Positions 28,314 through 34,153 of a stretch of 34,153 nucleotides of DNA are shown here, in pieces. Under the pieces are notes generated by a model. That model had not been told where the DNA came from. It worked only from the letters and a program-made list of their open reading frames with translations, and did not search any database. Numbering within the stretch: position 1 is the first letter of the stretch; each line of letters opens with the position of its first letter. Location of the stretch: the IMG/VR virus record IMGVR_UViG_3300042991_000574, positions 1-34,153 of that record. One strand, given 5' to 3'. The translations under genes and the position numbers were made by a program. Origin of the DNA: a virus.

Positions 28314-28342
28314 CAAGATTCTTGAAAATCACACAAGACTTG
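28314..28342. promoter_or_regulatory. Two palindromes, candidate operator pair
   Basis: CAAGATTCTTG (28314-28324) and CAAGACTTG (28334-28342) are short palindromes of the same type as the site inside the promoter at 18263-18290. They lie between the terminator and a minus-strand promoter candidate (28344-28371), the second one at its likely start point. Confidence 0.45.
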
Positions 28343-28343
28343 T

Positions 28344-28371
28344 TTTTTATTTTGACTCGGCGATGTGTAAA
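28344..28371 (-). promoter_or_regulatory. Minus-strand promoter candidate TTTACA-16-TAAAAA
   Basis: TTTACA (28371-28366) and TAAAAA (28349-28344) keep the 16-base spacing seen at 17315 and 18263. No leftward gene follows. A transcript would run about 100 bases to the stem at 28240-28279, which might end it, making a small RNA. Confidence 0.35.
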
Positions 28372-28454
28372 CAAAGAAAATCGTCAAACCGATCAATTTA
28401 TTACTATTTACTCTGTTACTTATATTCTATATCTATTTAATAAAAGATATTTAT
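28372..28454. other. AT-rich block, possible origin or late-promoter region
   Basis: This stretch and the promoter after it are almost entirely A/T, in sharp contrast to the rest of the window. A 61-codon frame crosses it but has unlikely composition. It lies next to the primase/helicase gene and could be an unwinding element of the replication origin. I see no clear iterons. Confidence 0.4.
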
Positions 28455-28482
28455 TTGATATTTTAATAGAAATTGATATATT
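28455..28482 (+). promoter_or_regulatory. Late promoter candidate TTGATA-16-TATATT
   Basis: TTGATA (28455-28460) and TATATT (28477-28482) are 16 bases apart in an AT-rich block and face the terminase genes. This is the only good promoter before the long rightward late operon. The transcript would have a leader of about 40 bases. Confidence 0.6.
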
Positions 28483-28528
28483 ATATAGGGAAGATGCTGA
28501 AAGGTAGGCTGACTATGTAACAGCGTAT

Positions 28529-29149
28529 ATGTACAAGAGTCGACCAACTCGCATAGTGGGGATCGTGGCCAAAGTAAAACCTCGAGCAAAGCGCTTCTCA
28601 AGACCGACTCAAGACTATGAGCCGAAGTATGGCGGCATTCCCTCGATCGATTCAAAAGAGATTCCCGGGATCGATGACACCGAGAACCTGATGCACGCTG
28701 TCTCTCATGGACTTGGCATCGAAGCGTCCAGTGCTTATGCCAACCTTCCTGCTCCTCTTGTGAGGAACTGGTTGGCTCGTGGCCGCAAGCAAGAGGTTGA
28801 ACCTTTCGACGTCTCGATCTATGATGACCCTGAAGTTCGCCGTCATCATCTTGACATCCACGAGGAGATCACCACTCCTTGCTTTCAGCTTTGGATGGAG
28901 TGGAGACGCACACGAGCAGAGTTCATCATCCACAACGTGAAGAAGATTCGCAACTCGAAAGATTGGCGAGCTCAAGCGTGGTTGCTCGAGCGTGCGGAAC
29001 CGAACAACTACAACAAGCCGTCTGCTAGTCCTCCGATCAAGAGAGACTTGAATCTCAATGAGAAGGAGGTCGAAGCCGAAGTGATCCAAGGCGGGAACGA
29101 TGTGGCTCGCGTGACTTTCTATTGCCCGGACAACAATCGTGCCGGTTGA
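28529..29149 (+). CDS. Terminase small subunit
   Basis: The 206-residue frame from ATG 28529 lacks a strong Shine-Dalgarno; GTG 28556 or 28565 are alternatives. The protein has a basic N-terminus (AKVKPRAKRFSRP), a helix-turn-helix-like region (VSHGLGIEASSAYANLPAPLVRNWLARGRK, about 59-88) and the C-terminal segment IRNSKDWRAQAWLLERAEPNNYNKP, which is characteristic of small terminases next to GTA/HK97-like large subunits. It recognises phage DNA to start packaging. It is directly followed by the large subunit with overlapping ends. Confidence 0.82.
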   Translation: MYKSRPTRIVGIVAKVKPRAKRFSRPTQDYEPKYGGIPSIDSKEIPGIDDTENLMHAVSHGLGIEASSAYANLPAPLVRNWLARGRKQEVEPFDVSIYDDPEVRRHHLDIHEEITTPCFQLWMEWRRTRAEFIIHNVKKIRNSKDWRAQAWLLERAEPNNYNKPSASPPIKRDLNLNEKEVEAEVIQGGNDVARVTFYCPDNNRAG

Positions 29150-30491
29150 GATCCGTCCTCTGCCTGGTCCACAGGAACGCTTCCTCGCGTGCACTGCCGA
29201 CATAGCGATCTATGGAGGAGCAGCAGGTGGTGCGAAGACCTATGGACTTCTCCTTGATGGAGGCAGGTGGCTTTGGAAACCCAACTATGCCGGCTTGATC
29301 TTCCGCAGAACATTTCCACAGATCATGGCACCAGGCGGTCTGTGGGATACATCGATGGAGATCTTCGCGCCTCTTGGTCTTGTCGCAAAACAAGCCGGCA
29401 CCGAGTGGGTGAATCCCAAGACCTCCTCTCGTCTCAAGTTCTCACACATGCAACATGTGAAGAACATGCACGATTGGCAAGGTGCTCAGATGGCCTTCAT
29501 CGGATTCGATGAGCTGACCCACTTCGCTCAAGAGCAGTTCTTCTACATGATGTCACGCAACCGCTCAATTTGCGGTGTCCGTCCATACATGAGAGGCACG
29601 TGCAATCCTGATCCAGACTCATGGGTTCGCAGATTCCTCGATTGGTGGATCGACGAGGAGACTGGATTTCCCATTCGCGAACGTGATGGACAGATCAGGT
29701 GGATGGCCAGAGAAGGCGGAGAGATCATCTGGGCGGATGAACCAGAGGAGCTTCGCAAGAAAGGTCTCGATCCGAAGTCGGTGACCTTCATTGCCGCGAA
29801 TGTCCAGGATAACACGGTTCTGATGAAGCGTGATCCAGGCTACATCGCGTCACTCAAGGCAATGGTCTCTCATGAGCGTGAGCGACTGCTTAAGGGAAAC
29901 TGGAATGCACGTGCAACTCCTGGCTCCTACTTCAAGCGTCAGTGGTTCGAGGTCATCGATGCAGCTCCAGAAGGTGGAGAGGACATCCGCTATTGGGATC
30001 GAGCCGCCACTGAGCCTCATGAGACGAACCTGGATCCTGACTGGACATGTGGTTGCAAGATGCGGAGAGTCGGGAACACTTTCTATGTGCTTCATATGGA
30101 GAGGTTCCGTGGAACTCCGCAGAAAGTCGAGAGCGCGATCAAGCGGACAGCTTCGCAAGAGCCAGATACCCAAGTCTATCTCGAAGAAGATCCAGGACAA
30201 AGCGGCAAAGCAGAAATCGGCTATCTGATCCGCTCACTCGCAGGATATTCCGTGGGCACCAACAAGGTAGTTCATAGCAAGGATGTCCGCGCTCGTCCAG
30301 TCTCAAGCCAGTGTGAAGCTGGCAATGTGAAGATTGTCCGTGGTCGTTGGAATGATGCCTTCTTCGATGAGCTGGAAGGATTCCCTGCTCCGAAGGACAA
30401 AGGCCATGATGACCAGGTAGACGCTTTCTCCGGTGCTTTCAACATGCTAACACGTCGAGGCGCTCCAGGCGTCAGAGAGATAACCCAATGA
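29139..30491 (+). CDS. Terminase large subunit
   Basis: This 450-residue protein starts at GTG 29139 inside the small-subunit gene. The ATPase domain has Walker A GGAAGGAKT (26-34), a Q-like PGPQERF, and Walker B MAFIGFDELTHF (118-129). The RNase-H-like nuclease domain carries acidic residues Asp287 (YWDRAAT), Asp351 (LEEDPGQSG) and Asp424/Asp425/Asp428 (GHDDQVDAF). It forms the packaging motor at the portal and cuts the concatemer. Length and motif order fit Terminase_6/GTA-type large subunits. Confidence 0.96.
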   Translation: MPVEIRPLPGPQERFLACTADIAIYGGAAGGAKTYGLLLDGGRWLWKPNYAGLIFRRTFPQIMAPGGLWDTSMEIFAPLGLVAKQAGTEWVNPKTSSRLKFSHMQHVKNMHDWQGAQMAFIGFDELTHFAQEQFFYMMSRNRSICGVRPYMRGTCNPDPDSWVRRFLDWWIDEETGFPIRERDGQIRWMAREGGEIIWADEPEELRKKGLDPKSVTFIAANVQDNTVLMKRDPGYIASLKAMVSHERERLLKGNWNARATPGSYFKRQWFEVIDAAPEGGEDIRYWDRAATEPHETNLDPDWTCGCKMRRVGNTFYVLHMERFRGTPQKVESAIKRTASQEPDTQVYLEEDPGQSGKAEIGYLIRSLAGYSVGTNKVVHSKDVRARPVSSQCEAGNVKIVRGRWNDAFFDELEGFPAPKDKGHDDQVDAFSGAFNMLTRRGAPGVREITQ

Positions 30492-31924
30492 AAATCCAAG
30501 CCTTTGGACTTGAACTCGGACTCAAGATGCCGTGGGAGAAGAAAGCCAGTGAGACGGCTCCCATCATCTATCTCGGATATGGTCAGCAAGTCCGCGGAGT
30601 CTATCATCCGCGGAATCCTGCCCAGTACGCGGACGACGCCTATCGTCGGAACGTCGTGGCCTATCGTGCAATCTCAGTGATCGCCCGATCCGCTGCTTTC
30701 ATTCCGCTCGAGGTTATGATCGGAGACAAGGAAGCTGATCCCAAGCATCCGCTCGCGATGTTGCTCAAGCGTCCGAACCCGTGGCAAGGTGGAGCAGCAT
30801 TCATCGAGTCGGTGATCGGCTACTATCTCCTGGCCGGCAACACTTTCATGGAAGGAGTTGGTCCTGAAGGGCAAGCTCCTCGCGAGTTGTGGTCTCTTCG
30901 TGCCGACAGGACTCGTGTCCTTCCTGGCAAGTATGGTCCTGAAGGATATACCTACGAAGTCAACGGTCAATACAAGAATTGGAAGGCTGATCCGCTCGAC
31001 GGCAAGTCTCCGATCATGCACATGAAAACCTGGAATCCTCTTTCGGACTGGTATGGAATGAGTCCAGTCGAAGCGGCTGCCTGGTCCATCGATGCACACA
31101 ACATGGCGGGAGAGTGGAATCAGGGTCTCCTCCAGAATAGTGCTCGTCCTTCTGGCGCTCTCGTGTATTCAAACGAGAACGGAGGCACGATGACCGACAA
31201 GCAATTCGAGCGACTCAAGGAGCAGATCAACTCTGCATACTCTGGCACGCGCAATGCTGGTCGTCCGATCATTCTCGAAGGCGACCTCGACTGGAAGCAG
31301 ATGAGTCTCTCGCCTGCGGAGATGGACTGGATCAACGGCAAGAACATCAACTCGCGTGAGATTGCTCAAGTCTTCGGATGCCCGCCTCAGATTCTCGGAA
31401 TCCCTGGTGACAACACCTATTCCAACTATCAAGAGGCTCGGATGGCCCTCTATGAGGACACGGTGATTCCGATCCTCGATCAACTCTGCGACCATTTGAA
31501 TGTGTGGCTTGCTCCGGCTTTCGGAGAAGACATCACGATCAAAGCCGACATGGAGAACCTGCCTGCACTCGCTCCCAAGCGCGAGAAGCGGTGGACGATG
31601 GTTCAGAATGCCACCTGGCTGACCACCAACGAGAAGCGGGAAGCCACAGGATATGAGGCTCTTGATGCTCCTGAAGCCGACGAGGTTCTGATCGCTTCTG
31701 GAATGGTGCCTCTCACGATGGAGGCTGACACCGACGAGCCGAAGCTCGGACCGGATGGCAAGCCGATCATTGAGGACGATGAGAATCCTGAAGCAGATCT
31801 TGAAGGCGATGAAGAGCAGGAGACCGGCAAACCGCCTAAGGGAACTCCTCCTGCGAAAGGCGGCAAACCGAACTTCATGCCCAAGAAGGAAAAGAAGTTC
31901 TTCGGATTCCTCGAGAAGCTCTGA
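30488..31924 (+). CDS. Portal protein (HK97 family)
   Basis: This 478-residue protein starts in an ATGA overlap. The sequence has the HK97-type portal features: a start with YADDAYRRNVVAYRAISVIARSAAFIPLEV, then HPLAMLLKRPNPWQGGAAFIESV, YYLLAGNTFMEG and the long LSPAEMDWINGKNINSREIAQVFGCPPQILGIPGDNTYSNYQEARM block typical of this family. The C-terminus is an acidic/Pro/Lys-rich tail (EADLEGDEEQETGKPPKGTPPAKGG) that is probably flexible. Twelve subunits form the DNA channel. Confidence 0.95.
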   Translation: MKIQAFGLELGLKMPWEKKASETAPIIYLGYGQQVRGVYHPRNPAQYADDAYRRNVVAYRAISVIARSAAFIPLEVMIGDKEADPKHPLAMLLKRPNPWQGGAAFIESVIGYYLLAGNTFMEGVGPEGQAPRELWSLRADRTRVLPGKYGPEGYTYEVNGQYKNWKADPLDGKSPIMHMKTWNPLSDWYGMSPVEAAAWSIDAHNMAGEWNQGLLQNSARPSGALVYSNENGGTMTDKQFERLKEQINSAYSGTRNAGRPIILEGDLDWKQMSLSPAEMDWINGKNINSREIAQVFGCPPQILGIPGDNTYSNYQEARMALYEDTVIPILDQLCDHLNVWLAPAFGEDITIKADMENLPALAPKREKRWTMVQNATWLTTNEKREATGYEALDAPEADEVLIASGMVPLTMEADTDEPKLGPDGKPIIEDDENPEADLEGDEEQETGKPPKGTPPAKGGKPNFMPKKEKKFFGFLEKL

Positions 31925-32361
31925 TGCGCTGTCCTGCGTGCAGTTCCCATCTTGACGACGGCTTTGGCTTCTGCCATCGCTGTCTGACTCACATGGAGAA
32001 AGACGATGCTGAATCTCAAGACAAGAGCGCTTCAACGCAGGGAAGCTCTCTCTCAGCTTCGATTGATTACAGCCGGTCAACGGCGGATGGCTTCTGCGAT
32101 CGCCAAGGTGCTGGCGCTGTCAAGATCGAAGATCGCAGAAGCAGTGGCGGACAATCGGGACTGGAAGAAAGTCCTAGCTCAGTCGACTCCGATGTTAGAG
32201 CAGGTGATTCTCCATCACACGATGGCGATAGCTCAAGCAATGGGACAGAGAGCTCGCCGTGCGATCATGACGGCCCACGAAAAAAAGATGGACACAGAGC
32301 AAGAGCTCCAAGCACGAATCAAAAAGTGGGCAAAGGAAAACGCGGCGGCAAAAGTCGTTGA
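31924..32361 (+). CDS. Possible zinc-ribbon ORF overlapping the head protein
   Basis: ATG 31924 overlaps the portal stop (TGATG). The first 25 residues (MRCPACSSHLDDGFGFCHRCL) hold two CxxC pairs, a classic zinc ribbon, and lie outside the next gene. From 32006 on the frame lies under the MuF-type gene and is very Ser/Asp/Gly-rich, as expected for an out-of-frame shadow. Either a small real zinc-ribbon protein with a long shadow tail exists, or the CxxC pattern is chance. The start lacks a strong Shine-Dalgarno. Confidence 0.35.
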   Translation: MRCPACSSHLDDGFGFCHRCLTHMEKDDAESQDKSASTQGSSLSASIDYSRSTADGFCDRQGAGAVKIEDRRSSGGQSGLEESPSSVDSDVRAGDSPSHDGDSSSNGTESSPCDHDGPRKKDGHRARAPSTNQKVGKGKRGGKSR

Positions 32362-32797
32362 CGTCACAGTCGCGACAAGGAAGAGGATCACGCGAATCAT
32401 TCAGGAGAGCGCACCGAACGCCCTTGGCTATCGTGAAGCAGCCCGCGAGATCGCGAAGCATGGATTTGACGAGGTGAGAGCTTTGCGAATCGCTCGCACT
32501 GAGTCTCACGCAGCAGGCATGAGTGGTCAATACATCTCTGTCTCAGACATGAGCGCTGAACTGGATTTGGTATTCCTGAAGAAGTGGATCGCTACTGAAG
32601 ACAACCGCACTCGATCGGCTCACAGCGAGATGGACGGAGTGATGGTCGGCATGGAGGAATCATTCGTGGTTGAGAATCCAGACACAGGCGATAAGGATGA
32701 GATCATGCACCCTGGCGATTCATCCGGAGAACCCTGGAACGTCATCAACTGTCGATGCGCGATGACCTTTGAGGAACCGAAGAAAAGCAAGAAATAG
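32006..32797 (+). CDS. MuF-type head morphogenesis protein
   Basis: This 263-residue protein has GGAG 7 bases before ATG 32006. The C-terminal half carries the phage Mu F / SPP1 gp7 signature: ARTESHAAGM (about 167-176), KKWIATEDNRTRSAHSEMDG (191-211), HPGDSSGEPWNVINCRCAM with the terminal Cys pair. The N-terminal half is helical and basic. The protein is a minor head component between portal and protease that is packed in the capsid and may enter the cell with DNA. Gene order matches the HK97-like module. Confidence 0.92.
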   Translation: MLNLKTRALQRREALSQLRLITAGQRRMASAIAKVLALSRSKIAEAVADNRDWKKVLAQSTPMLEQVILHHTMAIAQAMGQRARRAIMTAHEKKMDTEQELQARIKKWAKENAAAKVVDVTVATRKRITRIIQESAPNALGYREAAREIAKHGFDEVRALRIARTESHAAGMSGQYISVSDMSAELDLVFLKKWIATEDNRTRSAHSEMDGVMVGMEESFVVENPDTGDKDEIMHPGDSSGEPWNVINCRCAMTFEEPKKSKK

Positions 32798-32882
32798 CGC
32801 GCATTGCGGAATAACGCGAAAAGCAGTACAGAACATATAGAGTCTGAAAAAACCTCTTGAGTAAATACGTAAAAACAACATC

Positions 32883-32910
32883 TTCGCATTCACTCCCTTC
32901 CTGTTATAGT
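32883..32910 (+). promoter_or_regulatory. Promoter candidate TTCGCA-16-TATAGT before the protease
   Basis: TTCGCA (32883-32888) and TATAGT (32905-32910) are 16 bases apart. The -10 ends 9 bases before ATG 32920, so the transcript would start a few bases before the gene. No Shine-Dalgarno is present, which fits a leaderless or nearly leaderless mRNA. It lies in the 122-base gap after the MuF gene. Confidence 0.5.
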
Positions 32911-32919
32911 ACTTTTACC

Positions 32920-34153
32920 ATGGACCTGATCGCTGCTCCAATCCTTGAGCTCAAGTTCTCCGACACAGAGAACGAGCGTGGTCTCTTCACCGGATACGCT
33001 TCCATCTTTGGGAACGTGGACAACGGGAAAGACATCTGCGTGAAGGGCTGCTTCGCCGAAGACCTCAAGTCTTCTGATGATAAGCGCCTGATGCTGTGGA
33101 TGCACGATCAGAAGGAACCGATTGGTGAATGGGTGGAGATGCGAGAGGATGCCAAGGGACTCTATGTCAAGGGTCAACTCTGGTTGAATCGTGGAATCCA
33201 GCGTGCTGAACAAGCTCACGCTCTTCTCCAGTCCAAGCAAGGTGGTCTCTCGATCGGATACATCACTGACAAGTCCCAGATCAACAATCGTGAAGGTACC
33301 CGCTCGCTGCTAAAGGTGAAGACCAAGGAAGTCTCGGTCGTCACCATTCCGATGAACCCCAAGGCCAAGATCATCTCGGTCAAGAACGAAGACGAGATGA
33401 ATCAGATCGTCTCTGGGCTTCACAACTTGTTGACTCCTGCCGATGAGGACATCGCCAAGAATCTCAGCACCAAGATGAATGAGAACCACGACGACAAGGG
33501 ACGGTTCGCTTCAGGCGATGGTGGTGGAGGTGGTTCAAGTGGAGTAGGTGGTACACCTGGAAACTTCGGGCACCAAGGTGGATCATTCGGTTATTCCCCT
33601 TTTGCAACATCAACCACTCCGACTCGCAGCGCATCCGCCGCCAATTCACGAATTGATCGGATGGCTCGTTCATCTTTCGACCCTCGTGAAGATGGCAAGG
33701 TGATACCACATGCTGAGACCAGCAAAGCAGTTGAAGCAGGTAGAGATGCCATTAAGGAAAAGTCTCCAGCTGGTTATGCGAAAGCGGCTGAAGCACACTT
33801 GAAGGCCGCAAAAACTCTTCGCAAGACCGGTCTCGGCAAGCACCTAAACACGGCTGCTGAACATGAACTCGCTGCAAGCTACTTCTCCATGGCTGCTTCC
33901 AAGAAAGCCGATGACATGACTCTGGAAACCAAGATCGAGAAAGATCATCCGGCTCATGTTGCCGCCGCGATCAGCAAGGCGGCGCACCTGACCGCGAGCA
34001 CGTCAAACGCCGCAAGTCCGAACCAGCGCGAGCGATCCACCAAGAATCTCAGCACCAAGATGAATGAGAACCACGACGACAAGGGAAGGTTCGCTTCTGG
34101 TGATGGTGATGGTGGAGGTGGCGGTGGTTCAACTGGCGGAGCAAATGCACCGA
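32920..34153 (+). CDS. Prohead protease fused to a long extension, 3' partial
   Basis: The frame from ATG 32920 is open to the right edge (at least 411 codons). The first 155 residues are an HK97-type prohead protease (S78): RGLFTGYASIFGNVDNGKDI, WMHDQKEPIGEW (catalytic His) and GGLSIGYIT (catalytic Ser), with KEVSVVTIPMNPKA near its end. The N-terminus fits the family, so the start is sound despite the missing Shine-Dalgarno. A long extension follows: a GRFASG-Gly-rich linker (about 180-210), a helical Ala/Lys-rich region (265-370) and a second copy of the linker (about 374-411). The extension may act as scaffold or link to a further domain beyond the window. Confidence 0.9.
   Translation, partial: MDLIAAPILELKFSDTENERGLFTGYASIFGNVDNGKDICVKGCFAEDLKSSDDKRLMLWMHDQKEPIGEWVEMREDAKGLYVKGQLWLNRGIQRAEQAHALLQSKQGGLSIGYITDKSQINNREGTRSLLKVKTKEVSVVTIPMNPKAKIISVKNEDEMNQIVSGLHNLLTPADEDIAKNLSTKMNENHDDKGRFASGDGGGGGSSGVGGTPGNFGHQGGSFGYSPFATSTTPTRSASAANSRIDRMARSSFDPREDGKVIPHAETSKAVEAGRDAIKEKSPAGYAKAAEAHLKAAKTLRKTGLGKHLNTAAEHELAASYFSMAASKKADDMTLETKIEKDHPAHVAAAISKAAHLTASTSNAASPNQRERSTKNLSTKMNENHDDKGRFASGDGDGGGGGGSTGGANAP
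33455..33501 (+). repeat. 47-bp direct repeat in the protease gene, copy 1
   Basis: The 47 bases at 33455-33501 recur exactly at 34040-34086, in the same frame (585 bases apart). They encode KNLSTKMNENHDDKG; the similarity continues with RFASGDG and a Gly-rich run in both copies. Repeats of this type can recombine. Confidence 0.9.
34040..34086 (+). repeat. 47-bp direct repeat in the protease gene, copy 2
   Basis: Exact second copy of the sequence at 33455-33501. The Gly-rich part that follows is slightly longer here. The window ends soon after, so a further copy could lie beyond it. Confidence 0.9.

Noticed and set aside
28322-28507. 61-codon plus-strand frame in the AT-rich block
   Set aside because: Composition is extreme (I, Y, L, F) from the AT-rich DNA, it crosses the late promoter, and there is no Shine-Dalgarno.
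1-34153. tRNA genes, integrase, lysogeny repressor, insertion sequences
   Set aside because: I looked for tRNA-like cloverleafs, tyrosine or serine recombinase motifs, CI-like proteins and transposases and saw none I could support.

Overview
The window is phage DNA, most likely from a siphovirus with an HK97-type head and a tail resembling gene transfer agents (TP901-1-type tail tube, GTA-gp10-type chaperone). The host cannot be fixed from sequence. Lipoprotein signals, dense gene packing and the GTA-like tail suggest a Gram-negative, perhaps proteobacterial host, but this is inference. I see no integrase, repressor cassette, tRNA or CRISPR array.

Layout. Positions 2-10341 (+) carry the second half of the late operon: head-tail connector, head closure, gp10-like tail component, tail terminator, an inserted HNH homing endonuclease, tail tube, frameshifted tail chaperones, tape measure, distal tail protein, tail hub, putative tail fibre, a holin-like protein and a lipoprotein. 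Positions 25880-10294 (-) are one long leftward early/middle operon. It starts with replication genes: PD-(D/E)XK nuclease, OB-fold ssDNA-binding protein, family B DNA polymerase, VRR-NUC nuclease and SNF2-like helicase. It continues through small unknown genes into a nucleotide cassette (MazG-like pyrophosphatase, DNA-glycosylase-like gene with a frame break, dCMP deaminase, ThyA-family enzyme, unknown 224-residue protein, dNMP kinase). It ends with a 3D-domain protein and a CARDB-like lipoprotein. A primase/VapE-type helicase (26114-28231, +) diverges from this operon across a structured control region and ends at a strong terminator. An AT-rich block with a promoter then starts the first half of the late operon: small and large terminase, portal, MuF-type head protein and prohead protease, which runs off the right end. 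The right end (protease) and left end (connector) are what one expects on either side of the major capsid gene, so the window is probably a nearly complete, arbitrarily opened genome that lacks the capsid gene.

The most interesting system is the nucleotide cassette. The ThyA-family protein keeps the thymidylate synthase catalytic residues but has Asp190 where thymidylate synthases have the Asn that selects dUMP. That change is known to turn specificity to dCMP. With a kinase, a MazG-like enzyme and dCMP deaminase beside it, the phage may make a 5-substituted dCMP and incorporate modified cytosine into its DNA.

The second notable feature is a repeated leader architecture in the leftward operon. 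A GC-rich hairpin (ACCGAGCC...GGCTCGGT or a CCGAGA...TCTCGG variant) lies in six intergenic gaps. Four genes share an identical 11-nt ribosome-binding element that can fold into a small hairpin over its Shine-Dalgarno sequence. Candidate promoters use TTTACA with 16-bp spacing, and a CAAGWCTTG palindrome recurs in control regions. Several small genes below 60 codons (positions 15211, 17199, 18169, 19892, 22737, 25384) tile these gaps, usually with ATGA or GTGA stop-start overlaps.
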